From the NCBI GenBank assembly GCA_935421135.1, contig OW285196.1, forward strand, positions 13,699,001-13,763,000: 64,000 nucleotides of DNA, in the 5' to 3' direction. The stretch is from Bugulina stolonifera. Its lineage: Eukaryota; Bryozoa; Gymnolaemata; Cheilostomatida; Bugulidae. The translations under genes and the position numbers were made by a program. Under the pieces are notes generated by a model that was not told the DNA's origin, searched no databases, and worked only from the letters and a program-made list of their open reading frames with translations. Each line of letters starts with the position of its first letter. Position 1 is the stretch's first letter. Below are positions 11,070-22,456 of the stretch, piece after piece.

Positions 11070-12638
11070 TTAAACACCATGCACCTCCAGCTCATAGAAA
11101 TTCAGTACGGTGCTTGTGACGTTTAACTGAATCTGAACAAACTGTCCTCTTATAGCTTGTCTACGGGTGATCAGAGTGTAGTATCGGTCAAGTGTTCCAT
11201 CATAGTAGTTACAGAAGTTATCTTCCTCTCCTTCCAGCCAGAATATGTCAGTGACATCATCAGAAACTGTGACAATCATGCTCTTTGTTCTTTGCCACTG
11301 GTCTGAAAGTAGAGAGAAAAAACATTTAGGTAGAGTCCTTAGAATATTATATTCTATATGCATGTGAAACAATTTATGCTCTCTAATATCCTTACCTAGC
11401 ACACCATGTGTACATCATGGCTGGAGGTTACTTGATATTACACACATATAGATATAAAATCGTATATTCCATTAGGTAAATTGCACTATCCAGCCAAATA
11501 GTGAAAAGCAGAAATAATTGTTATAAGAGTACTTGCAGTCAGGATAACAAGTGGAGGCAAACATGTGCATGTAGCGTTTTAGTTCTATCCATTCAGTTGG
11601 AGCAATATGATTGGCTGAAGGAGATGTTTACATCGTCACTGTGTGTTTATAATAATTTAACTAGCTCTGTAATACAGTATGTACATGTATATACATGAAT
11701 ATACTGTATATATATCTCACCTTGTGACCTGTTGAACATCTTAACACCCAAACACAGAATGTCTCCACTAGGTCTACTCTCCACCATGGTTTATCTTCTA
11801 TCTCTGTGTGTACCATTGCGTCATGTAATTGGTAGTCTGCACTATCAGGAACATACAATCCATCATTCCCATTGGATGGAGCACCAATTGAGTGGGCTGA
11901 GGAGCTGTCGGAAGGTTTCTCTGTAATGGGCGGGATATCACTCGTTAAACTAGTTACACATATAACAACCACATTAAGTGTGAGCAATAGGGAAAAATGG
12001 TCGATATATTGTTAGAATAAAGCACTTACTCAGGGCTAGACTTGTATTCACAACTGAAGCACTCAGACTCAGGTAACTAACAGTTGTCCAGTTGTCTCTC
12101 CCTTCATCATCATCTTCAGACACAAGCAGGTTTGGATTGAGGCACTGAGATACTTTGCAAACCCTTGAAGAGGTAAACTGGTATCCAATACATGATTGGT
12201 GATCCATACATGCAACAGCACAGTGCACTGCACTGTGTAAAACTCCAACTTGCTTGTATGTCCTTGGATCATTAGGTAAGTCAAAGATCTGGAAATACTG
12301 CTGCCGGATACCCGATGTGTAGAAGACAGCAAATATTCCTAAAAAGAAAGACGGAGAGATGGAAAGTAAAATTTTTCAAATCTACAGCATGTGACGCCAA
12401 TGGCATTCATAATTCCATGAATTATAAACAGGTAATTATGCAGTATATTATATGTGTATAACCATATAATATGGTACATGTATAATATAAATTATATAAA
12501 GTAGGGATACTATGAATATTTCATGTGATAATTATACATGTATATTGGTGAGTCTGGCAATTTAACCACTAGCTTACCCAATAAAAATAAAAGGTAAGCC
12601 AAAACTATCCCATTCAGGTAGAAGATCAAAGAATGCAT
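11070..12638 (-). pseudogene. PF-4: PAN/F5-8C copy with a one-base frameshift
   Basis: Exons correspond to 12638-12578, 12338-12030, 11920-11721 and 11302-11070. The leader is good (MHSLIFYLNGIVLAYLLFLL) and the PAN exon is open. The third exon is 200 bases against 201 in PF-1: a run of four C is three C at about 11747-11749, so the frame shifts after FCVW and a stop soon follows in the last exon. The last exon by itself is intact. The F5/8C domain has also lost the first cysteine (KPS for KPC) and the last (LITR for LITC). The missing base sits in a homopolymer, so a sequencing error is possible. If so, this is a working variant lacking one disulphide. Confidence 0.65.
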
Positions 12639-12837
12639 TTCTCCGTCTTTTGCTTGTACCAGTGTAGTTTGTGACTGTTTCAGTGTAGAAGCAGAATGAA
12701 ATTACGTACATGGTCAAAGATCTGGGAAGTAATGGTGCTTGCGTGTATAATTATAGGCTGTTATTATTGAACAGTTACTACTATAATCACTATCATTAGT
12801 TTTAGGAGTTGCTGCCGGAAACAATTATTGCTGCCAT

Positions 12838-12900
12838 AATTTCTACCATTAGTGTTACAATTTCTACCATTAGTGTTAAAATTTCTACCATTAGTGCTAT
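12838..12900. repeat. 21-bp minisatellite, three copies
   Basis: Unit is approximately AATTTCTACCATTAGTGTTA plus one base. Confidence 0.7.
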
Positions 12901-13002
12901 AACTACTGCCATTACTACCATTCGATCTATAACTAGTACTATTAATGATAATTATAACTACCGTATCATTAGTGCTAAAGTACTACTACATGATTGCATT
13001 AC

Positions 13003-13148
13003 TACCATTGCTGCCGTTAGCACCATTACTGTCATTAGCACCATTGCTGCCGTTAGCACCATTACTGTCATTAGCACCATTGCTGCCGTTAGCACCATTA
13101 CTGTCATTAGCACCATTGCTGCCGTTAGCACCATTGCTGTCGTTAGTG
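13003..13148. repeat. 18/36-bp minisatellite
   Basis: Alternating 18-mers ACCATTGCTGCCGTTAGC and ACCATTACTGTCATTAGC give four 36-base periods. The period is a multiple of three, which opens long frames on both strands, but these are artefacts. Confidence 0.85.
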
Positions 13149-14008
13149 TTATAATCATTACTTTTAATCTTACCCAATACAACAAAAAACCAAAGAGTAG
13201 AATCATTGTTTTCAGTCTTGAACCTATTCCAGGGTAGGTTGTGGTTGTATCAAAATGAATGAAGCTGTAATTACAATACTGGCTGGTACAGACAGAGGTG
13301 CTGTTTTGATATATTAGGCCTAAACATGTACTAGTATGTTAACACATTTTCATATTATTTTTCTTGCGGCCAGGGGTCTGGCTCCACTTCTGTTGACTGG
13401 GTTTACAGTGTAGAACCAGCTTATAAGATTAGATGAGAAGTGTTGAAAATTCTGATTGGACACACAATACTCAGAAGAGCAAGTTGACTGCAATATTGTT
13501 ATGGCTATCACAGATAAAATGGCTTTTATTACTGCTTTTCAAGAGAGCATTTTTGCCTAATTTTATTATATTTTAAGGAATTATTCTTTATAATTCTGAC
13601 AGAGGCTGACAACACGATTGTAATTCACCAAATCCCAAACCTCAAAGCCACAGCTACATTGTATATCATACATGCACATGACATGCATACAACTAGCATT
13701 ATTGCTGTCATATTCCAAGCTTAAATACATTCTAACTTTCTCATTTTATTCAGATCCCTCATGAAACTAAAAGTTAAAGGTAGCTACATTTTGTATAAAT
13801 AATGAGAGTACTTTATTTTTTTATCTAAAAATACAAAAGTTATTTGTGTATCTTTTTTTGTAGCTGGCCATCACTGGAATTGAAGATCATTAAAATATTG
13901 GCCAATGCTACAATTTGACACTGTTATCTAAACCAATAAAAACTCTTTAGAGGAACTACTGCATAAAATTAAAATAAAGTATCAATTATTTGTTTGCTGT
14001 GTCAGCAG
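13149..14008. other. Intergenic, no gene seen
   Basis: AT-rich sequence without recognisable exons or repeats. Confidence 0.5.
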
Positions 14009-14182
14009 TTACTCTTTCTCAACCATAATCTTTGAGTAGATCCAGTCAGTGTATGAGCTGGCCTTAGTGAGCACCCCAGGGTATTCCATGAGACAGTCTG
14101 CAGGTCCCCAGCTCACTAATCCAGCCAACTTGAACTTTCCATCACCTGTCTTGGCACACTGCATAGGACCACCTGAATCTCC
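14009..14182 (-). CDS. Orphan terminal exon of a trypsin-family (S1) serine protease
   Basis: A CAG acceptor is followed directly by GDSGGP, the catalytic-serine motif, and the frame runs 57 codons to a TAA. The order matches the end of S1 proteases: GDSGGPMQC, LVSWG (substrate-strand Ser-Trp-Gly), C, YPGVLT, then a C-terminal helix YTDWI. Phase 0 immediately before GDSGGP is a common splice position in this family. The His and Asp exons were not found upstream before TB-1 begins at 15.6 kb. Either the intron is very long or this is a relic. It cannot be active as a lone exon. Confidence 0.7.
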   Translation of the reverse strand, partial: GDSGGPMQCAKTGDGKFKLAGLVSWGPADCLMEYPGVLTKASSYTDWIYSKIMVEKE

Positions 14183-14324
14183 CTGAAATATCAATAACAA
14201 TTATTTACATCGACCAACCATTGGAATCATTGCCTCGCTTTAACACACTCTTTAATTTATGGACTTGAGTATTTTAATCTTCTCAGTTTGGAATTTAGCG
14301 CTAGTGACATGGGAAACCAAACGT

Positions 14325-14353
14325 CAAACCCCAAACCCCAAACCCCAAACCCC
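14325..14353 (-). repeat. Short CAAACCC-type array, G-quadruplex candidate on the minus strand
   Basis: Four runs of CCCC are separated by AAA. The complement is GGGGTTT repeated, which fits a four-stack G-quadruplex motif. Confidence 0.6.
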
Positions 14354-14871
14354 ATCCTGATGGATTTAAACTTGCTGCAATTGGTTAAGTTGAAATCCAA
14401 ATTTAAACTTTGCTCCTTCATAATAAAACAAACGTACAATCGCCAAAATCGCGGTTAAAATGAGCAAATTTGTGGAACACGTTTCTCTAACATCAGGACT
14501 CCATATACTTAATTCAATTTATGGTGTATAGTTCAGATACCATTTTAGTTGGTAGGCTAGTGTGTGGGCCCTACAACATGCCCACACTAAATGAAAATAG
14601 TGCTCAAACTATAGGCTATGTCAATAAACGATAATATTTATCTCTCCATAGAAATGATTTTGATTGGATCCTATAGCTGTGACGTATAAGCGCCAGAGCC
14701 GTGCACATGTGCATTGCTTTTATACCTGTTTAGCAATGAGGAAGCGCATCACGATTCAATGGAGTTGTCTACTCGCTTAATGCCAGCGACTCATGTGCTC
14801 ATATTTTTAAACCGAGGAGCACTTCGAACACAAAATTCTCATGGACGAGCTTCCTTCTCTCTCTTACTCCT

Positions 14872-15345
14872 TGCATACAGTAATGAGAGAGGGTACAACT
14901 CCTAACACTTACATACAGTACTAAGAGAGGTGACAGCTCCTATCACTTACATACAGTACTAAGAGAGGTGACAACTCTTAACGCTTACAAACAGTACTAA
15001 GAGAGGTGACAACTCCTAACACGTACATACAGTAATAAGAGAGGTGACAACTCTTAATGCTTACATGCAACAATGAGCGAGGTGACAACTCCTAACACTC
15101 ACATACAGTACTAAGAGAGGTGACAACTCCTATCACGTACATACAGTAATAAGAGAGGTGACAACTCTTAACGCTTACATGCAACAATGAGCGAGGTGAC
15201 AACTCCTAACACTTACATACAGTACTAAGAGAGGTGACAACTCCCAACACTTACATACAGTACTAAAAGAGGTGACAACTCTTAACGCTTACATACAGTA
15301 ATGAGCGAGGTGACAACTCCTAACATTTACATACAGTAATAAGAG
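14872..15345. repeat. 38-bp minisatellite, about twelve copies
   Basis: The unit is near TAAGAGAGGTGACAACTCCT followed by AACACTTACATACAGTAC. Copies vary by single bases. A shorter array of the same unit lies at 29741-29880, also downstream of a TB gene. Confidence 0.85.
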
Positions 15346-18300
15346 ATGCGACACTCCTAATCCTTGCCTAGTTCATATTTCCTCACTTTATTTTATTAAC
15401 AAAAAGTGTATAATAGTACATTTTCTTCTCAATCGAAAAAGTGAACATTTTTTTGGCTGTGTGAACTATGTAAAGGTATTGGTGCTATTAGGAAAGATAT
15501 TGAAGAGCAATGATTGGCTGATGACTTAGACATAAGCCAATCAGCTTCCCCTGAATATCCAAAATAGTTGCAGATAAAGTAACATTATAGTGTTCCATAA
15601 ATCGGTAGTCCTTTTCCTGTTGGCATTTCTTCCAAGGTATGGCAGTTCAGAATCAGCATTAGCCTTTTCTGCACTGTCTGCGTTTCTTAGCCGTACTTTT
15701 GTCTTTACAATTCTTCTTTTTGTTCTTTTTGCTTTTCTTCTTGTTCTTTTTGCTTTTTTCTTGTTCTTTTTGCTTTTCCTTTTGTTCTTTTTAGATCTAC
15801 GTCTTGACGTGAGTCTGCGGCAGGGCTGGAAATGGGAAAGAAAACAGTAAATATAGACACTGTCTAAATTTCGTACAAAATTGAAAATACCAATGCTTTA
15901 CATGTATAATATGTGTATTTATGTATATGCAAGTACACTCAGCACTGATGGTCACATGATATACGTGTACGTATAAGCCTCATAATAATTATGTTGAATT
16001 TGATTTGCAATAGTTACACTGAATATCGGTACGATTTAAAATCTGCAGTTTAATAGAGACTTTCATGGCACTGGAAGCATGAATGATACAGTAGCAAAGG
16101 CCTGTAGAATAACCTACTAAAGGTTGCCTGTACCCAAATACTTACAGTTGTGCTACAATTCATAGTCCTTGTGTTTAATCCTGGGCATGTTGCTCCACTT
16201 CCTACTGGGGCTGGACTGTTACAGGCTCTTCTATGTACTTATACTTTACTTTTAATAGATATATAAAATCCTTATCTTATGTAAATAATAATAATTATGT
16301 GTGAGCACATGATAGAGTGTGTTGACCAAGATGTGCATATAGATAGAGTAAATGGCACTTGTTGATGAATGTCAATAGTGCTATGGAGAACACAACTCTC
16401 AATAAACAGATGAACACTGAGTGGTTGGGCATGGCTGAAAAAAAATATTATTGGTATTGCAAGGGGTACATGTCTGTATTCAACATGTCCTAATTCTAGT
16501 ATATGCTATGTGAATATCTCAAAATGCTAATTCAAAGCAAGTAGCAGTACCATACTTTGCATTCAAAATCATGATTGTATTATTAAAATATTTGCAATAT
16601 TTTTGTTTTTCCTTGACTGCAATATTTTAATGAATCTACAATTTCATATCTTACCACAACGGCTGTTGAGCAGACTTCACTTATAGTAGTAGTGAGAGGT
16701 GGGTTGCATCCGCTCCCAGTGCAGGTCTGAGTCTTTTGCTGTACTCCAATCCCAGAACCACAGGATGCTACACAGCCCCCAACATTGGTGTAACCCGGGC
16801 AGTTGCAGTTTGGGGGGACCACAGGACAAGCTCCAACTTGAAAGTCAAATTTCATGTCAGAGTTTGAGGTGTCGCAGACGCTGGTATATTGGCTGCAGGG
16901 TACTGGAGCGGTCTGCCCCAACACTGTCACAGATTGAGCTGTAAAGACAACAACTGATAGCTGACGCACATTGCATTACTTGATGTGAAATTACCATTGG
17001 CAATGCACGAGACTACATGACGTTGTGCTGTGTGTTATATTAGATCTAACGTTTCCTCCCCCAATGTTATTGAATGCAGCATTAAATATGATGTAAATAA
17101 TATAAAAATGTATCGTACAAATTCAGTTATATCAAGCAAACTGTAAACAAGCAAACATCATGAAGGCTAGGAGTGTTTTATATTGTTTTAAAGAAAACAT
17201 CGAGCTCAAGGCAGCTATTTTGTATTTTAGGCCAATTTAGTGATAAATAAACATAGAAGCAGAAGCTGAGGACTATTTGGATGACTATTGCATGTTGTCC
17301 CCTTGTGCATTTTGGTGTCAGACAACTCCAATATTTTACAACTGAAACCCATCATTACTTTGAACTTGCTCATTTGTTGACTTTTGACCACAGGGTCACC
17401 ACTAATGAGAATAAAATGTGATCAATAACAAAATAACATTGCCACAAGTATTGAGTGATTCAAGCCAAACCTCCCTGTGCCTATGCTGGCTACAGATGAT
17501 GGGAGAAAATGACAATATAAGCATTCATTTCAGTGTGGCAGCACATAAGTTATCCCTTCACAATAGAAGGGGCATTTGCCAACACCTATGCGAGGTAATA
17601 AATATGAAACAAATGGCACGCAGCCCGTCAGCATGTTTAGTAGAAGCACACATGGGCTAGTGAAAAAGCATTATTATGCATATCAGAACGCCAGTCTCTA
17701 CAGAAGTTGCACTCCATAATCAAATAACAGTTGGAAAAATTATCCTTATAGTATAGCATAGTATTTGTTATTTATATTGCATATACAATGTAAATCAAAA
17801 GGATGGTCTTTCATTTTCATCTGGCATATTATGACGACATAAAAATTACTGGTAAGTTTGAATACTATTGCAGAAGTGAAAAATTCAGGTGTTACACCAA
17901 CAGATGATCCTAGGACACACCCCTTTCCTTCTGCCTATGTTTTAGGACCGGAGAATATTATTCACTATCCTCTGCAACCAAAATTATATTGATAGTGATC
18001 AAGAAGCATAATGGCACATGTTCGCTAATTAATTCATGATAGAACATATAAACAGGCTCACTTGACAATCTGAATTCTGTATTATTACATTCTGTGTAGC
18101 TACAGGTATAGACATAGCATATAGACTAGCTAGCTAACCTACAATGTACAGTGCACCTGCAGTAACAGCAGATTTGGCCATCACATAAAATGATAATACT
18201 TTTAATGTTTATTCAACTGTGTCCAACTTATAAACAAACACCAACAAAATGGTTTAGTGGTCAGTGATGATCTTGTTCTTATTCTATCCAGTGGACTCAT

Positions 18301-20496
18301 AATATATGTATATTATGCAGTGAGTTATTGGTGATAAAAATTTCTTTTCGTGTGTACATCTTTGCTCCCAAACCAGAGATTGTGAATGTACCCTGTCAAA
18401 AACAATAATGTAGTAATATAGACTCCCAATAGTGTATGAGCAAAACAACAGAGGGATGCACATATACTTGTAAGTAGTATTGGTTGCAATGTACAAAAGT
18501 ATGATTGCTCATTTACAGCATATACATGTATTTATGATGCTTTGAGTACAATTTAAATATTCTGTAATTTGTGTTTATGTATACCATGTATAAGACTGCA
18601 CACTACATGTTCTATCTGACAGTATCTGTACATAACAGGTATAATGTTATTTATGAATCATATTACAAAACTATTGCAGTATGTTTATGTGCACGTATTA
18701 TAAAAATCATATACTGCATGATTGTATACACATATAAATATATTATACTTACACTACTTGGGTGTATAGCCTACAAATATTATGCATTCACAGCACATGT
18801 CTATATACTACATGTATAAATAAGACGCACATGTATGTGCATTGAATACAACATATTATGATTTTTACACATCTGTAAAACTAAAATATAAAATTATACT
18901 ATTCTAGCAACTATAATAAGTACATGTAATACACATACATGTTCATGTGCAGTGCAGAACATGGCCCATTCATCTATACACACATGTGCTAATGGCAGAT
19001 GTACTCACCAGATACCATCTTGGGCTGGCAGTGATGTCCATAGGTACAGCGTAATTCATTCATTAGCCACCTTGGTTGGGAGGAGCCTAGCCTACCTATA
19101 GAGTGCCTAGTATAGGCCTACTTCAGTAGAGATTTTTATTTTTAATAATACATGACACGTCCTAAGTAATCAGAACACGTAGCCTAGCCCTAGCTACTAA
19201 CTTGCTTTTGTTGAAATATAGAGTATAGACCAATCCATGTACATGTACATGTGCATGGATATGTACATGTACATGTAGGTGGCTGCTAAGCTGTTGGGTG
19301 TTAATGTTGAATAATTAGCAATTCACTCAGTATAATTATCAGCCCCTTTTATTATTGTGGTCAGGGTATTCCTTATCAGCAGAGCAGCCATCTGACATTG
19401 ATCATATTATTGCATTCTTGTGGTTTGTGTTGCTAGTACAACTTATTTTTAACAAAAGTAGAGAGATGACAACTTTACATGCACAGCCAAAAAAGAACTT
19501 TTGTGGAAGATAACTCTGAATTACAGGGCCATTTTACTACTATATCTAGTGATAAATGACTCCATTGAAAAGATAACTCTTAAAAATCAGTAGATTCGCC
19601 TTGAAAAATGGAGCACTACGATATATGATAAGCCTAGGGTGCATGATCACTTTAATCACCATTGGATACAAATTGAATAACCTGAAAATTTATTCAAAAT
19701 TTTATAATTTACCAAAACCGAAAACATGTATATGTAAGTCTATATAATATCATAAATTGTATACACAGGTAAATTGTCTAATGACTGAACTAATAGATTA
19801 GCCTTGGGATACTTACGGGTGGATGAAGCTGGAGGTATAGGCAGATCCCTGAAACCAAAAGATAGTATTGAGTCCCCAGGTACATTGGCCTTACAAAGCG
19901 GACCACTTGTAGCATCAAACATGGATACTACCGTTCCGAGATCTGTTAAAAGAGAATAAAAAGAAGGGAGATAACTACTTTTCAATGTTATATACTTATG
20001 CTTAAAATATAGTTTTATTTGTATAATGCAATGTAGTATGCCAATGTGAATTCACTTATAAAACTGAAGCTGAATATTATTATAAAATATCTATTGAAGC
20101 TAATGATAAAGAGGGAGTAATCATGTTTTGTTTCCCTGTAATGTAAACAGATACATGTATTTTATTTTCCAAACATGTTTTCTCCTTCCATTTATTGAAA
20201 TGACTGTACTGTGCATGGAGTGTATATAACAATGTGGTGCTGTGTTAGCTTCACAGCTCTCAAGCTAGCTCTGTGCTTCATGATCTTTGCATCAACAAAA
20301 AAAATACAAGTATGCACATTGTATAATGGTTTCTCAGAAAGTCCATAACTCTGTACAATAATTTATGCAATGTTGTCAATATGTCAATATGTGACGGAAG
20401 CTAGTGTGAATTTTATGTCTCACCGTACTTGTACATACAGCATGTATGCATGTGTATAGGTGCCCACATGGCTGTAGCCTACACTGTACTTACACT

Positions 20497-21496
20497 TAGT
20501 GCTGGGCGGTTTTGATTTGCATGTGCATTCAGCTTTTTTGCTGATTTTTCTAAAAAACTGAATCAAACCGAAGTTGTCTTCTCATCTTTGGTTTAATCCA
20601 GTTTTTTTAATTCATGAAAAAAACACCGAAACTAACCGGAAATTAAATACTCAATGTTGGAGTTGTCACACCCTGCTTTTAAGCTGTAATGGCGGCCATT
20701 TTTGATTTTCTCTAATAAATTGCAATTATTAAATGCCAATCATCTATAATAATATGGAAGTATAACAACTGGAATTCAGTGAAACTAAAGGAAATTATCT
20801 CTGAGTGACAATGATGGCTGTAGCTAAGTATTTATTCAAAGGATGGCATCAAATTATAAAGATTGAAAGATGCGCAACATAAATTCACGTGTTCGGAGTT
20901 TCAGCCATTACCGGAAATGGCCGCCATTTTCATTTCGTTCAATAATTTACAATAACTAAATACTAATGATTTATAACAATATGCAAGTTTGACTACTAGA
21001 ATCAGATGAAAACTACGGTAAACCCTTACTGGGTGACATTGATGGCTGCAGCTAAGTCTGTATTCAAAGGATGGCATCGAATTATAAGGATTAAAAGAAG
21101 CACTAAAATGGCAGCCATTTTCATTTAGTTTAATAGTTAACAATTATTAAATATTTATTATTTAAAATAATATGCAATCGTAACTGCTATAAAGGAGTGA
21201 AACTACAATAAATAACCACTGGGTGATAATATTATGGCTGCAGCTAAGTCTAAATTCCAAGGATGGCATCGAATTATAAGAATTGAAATAAGGATAACAT
21301 GGACTCATGTGTTTTCAACTCCAGCCATTATTGAAAGTGGGTGCGCTAAGAGGCCAGGCGCAGTTTGACTTTTAAAACCGAATAGAACCGCACAGCCACA
21401 TTCGGTGTCGGTTCACATTTTAAATTTTAGCGATTTTTGAACAGAATGAAAAAAAACCAAAAAAACTGAATGACACCGAAACACCGCTCAGCACTA
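20497..21496. mobile_element. 1-kb DNA transposon with internal tandem repeats, in TB-1 intron 2
   Basis: The ends are imperfect inverted repeats (TAGTGCTGGGCGGTTTT against the complement of AACACCGCTCAGCACTA). At the matching place in TB-4 (about 45205-45225) the flanking sequence is continuous, so TB-4 shows the empty site. Flanking CTTACACT and CTTATACC agree at six of eight bases and may be a decayed 8-bp target duplication. Inside are three imperfect units of about 200 bp (from about 20690, 20915 and 21110), each with GGCNGCCATTTT, GATGGCTG and AAGGATGGCATC. hAT affinity is a guess. Confidence 0.65.
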
Positions 21497-21818
21497 CTTA
21501 TACCACATATTGATATAATATGCCAAAAATTACTGTTAAATGTAAAAGGTTATTTTTACTGGCTCACCATTTGCTATACAGACTCTGTCTAGCTTATCAT
21601 CACCAGTTGCTATGCAACCTGCTGTCTTTACAAACAGCACACAGACCTGTCTCTGTCCAGCTACACAGGCCCCCTCTAAGTAGTGTATACATGGGGCTAC
21701 TTCAGAACATTGGTCAGCTTGACCCTCCACTAGATTGACCACGCTTAGACCTGAAAATAACATTTACTACCTACTTTATTGTTTAGATTTAATAAGTTAA
21801 GGCATAATATAGGAAGCA

Positions 21819-22012
21819 GCCGTGGCCAAGTGTAAGGACTCTGAACTCCTATGTGGGAGTCCCAGCTCAATTCCCATAAGGGTCATTGGTGGTGTTAGGA
21901 AGAGCATCCAGCCAAAATCGTTCCTGTGCCGCATATGGACTTTGCCATTGGTTGAAATGCCTTCTCCACCCCAAATTAGAAAAAATGCAGATCTCTTTAG
22001 ATCCGTGTTTTC
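21819..22012 (+). mobile_element. tRNA-derived SINE, copy 1
   Basis: The head GCAGCCGTGGCCAAGTGTAA resembles a Ser/Leu-type tRNA with an A box, followed by a degenerate B box (CAGCTCAATTCCC). Next come the core GGTGTTAGGAAGAGCATCCA and a tail with AAATTAGAAAAAATGCAGATC. The same order is found on the minus strand at 54690-54866 and partly at 61160-61300. The TB-4 paralogue lacks it. Confidence 0.75.
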
Positions 22013-22448
22013 TTACCTGGGATTAATAGCAGAAAGTAAAATTGGTAAGATGCATACATGTAATATATTTATTGCAAGTGAGTAATATTACCGGTAATCT
22101 TCCACAAGTGTGAAATGTTATGAATTATTAACTATTACACTAACGGTTACTTATGCAGATTAAGCTAATTCCTATGAATTCTCATTTTAATACACAGACT
22201 AAATGTGGATTAAGGAAGGTTACTACAGAATATATGTAATTCGACAATTTTTTATAAACCAGTAAAACAGTTACAGTGACCCTGATTTATGATCTTATGC
22301 ATTTTTACTGCAGCCTTTATTACCAACCAAATACATCTCTAATATTCTAAAATCTTACCCACAATCAGCAATACAGTTAAGTGACCCATTCTCTACACGA
22401 ACGAGCTACCAGTGAACAGACCTAATCCAAATATTGTGAAGAAAGTTG

Positions 22449-22456
22449 CATTTATA
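22449..22456 (-). promoter_or_regulatory. TATA box of TB-1
   Basis: TATAAATG lies 60 bases upstream of the ATG, the same spacing as in the other three TB copies. Confidence 0.6.

Larger units (their letters stand above)
15659..22389 (-). pseudogene. TB-1: TSP1/polybasic-tail family copy, 3' half broken
   Basis: Exons 1-4 are open: 22389-22359 (leader MGHLTVLLIV), 21750-21568 (six-cysteine module), 19942-19817 (LSFGFRD module) and 16938-16655 (Cys-rich plus TSP1-like). They are close to TB-4. Exon 5 is only a remnant (about 16235-16146): the Thr linker and first half of the canonical TSP1 are gone, with no acceptor. Tail exon 15825-15659 has 167 bases instead of a multiple of three because a base was lost in a run of T at 15753-15759. 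In the ancestral frame it still ends with C-x11-C-R. The remnant and tail resemble TB-3 rather than TB-4, so the locus is a hybrid. Large introns hold a MITE (20497-21496) and a SINE (21819-22012). Confidence 0.72.

Noticed and set aside
12809..13237. Long frames on both strands
   Set aside because: They arise from an 18/36-base repeat whose period is a multiple of three.
14325..14353. Telomere repeat
   Set aside because: The unit is GGGGTTT, not the animal TTAGGG, and only four copies exist inside a chromosome arm.
14872..15345. CRISPR-like regular array
   Set aside because: The units are contiguous with no unique spacers, and the DNA is from an animal nucleus. It is a minisatellite.
17418..17660. 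80-codon plus-strand frame
   Set aside because: It is antisense inside a TB-1 intron and has no recognisable domain.
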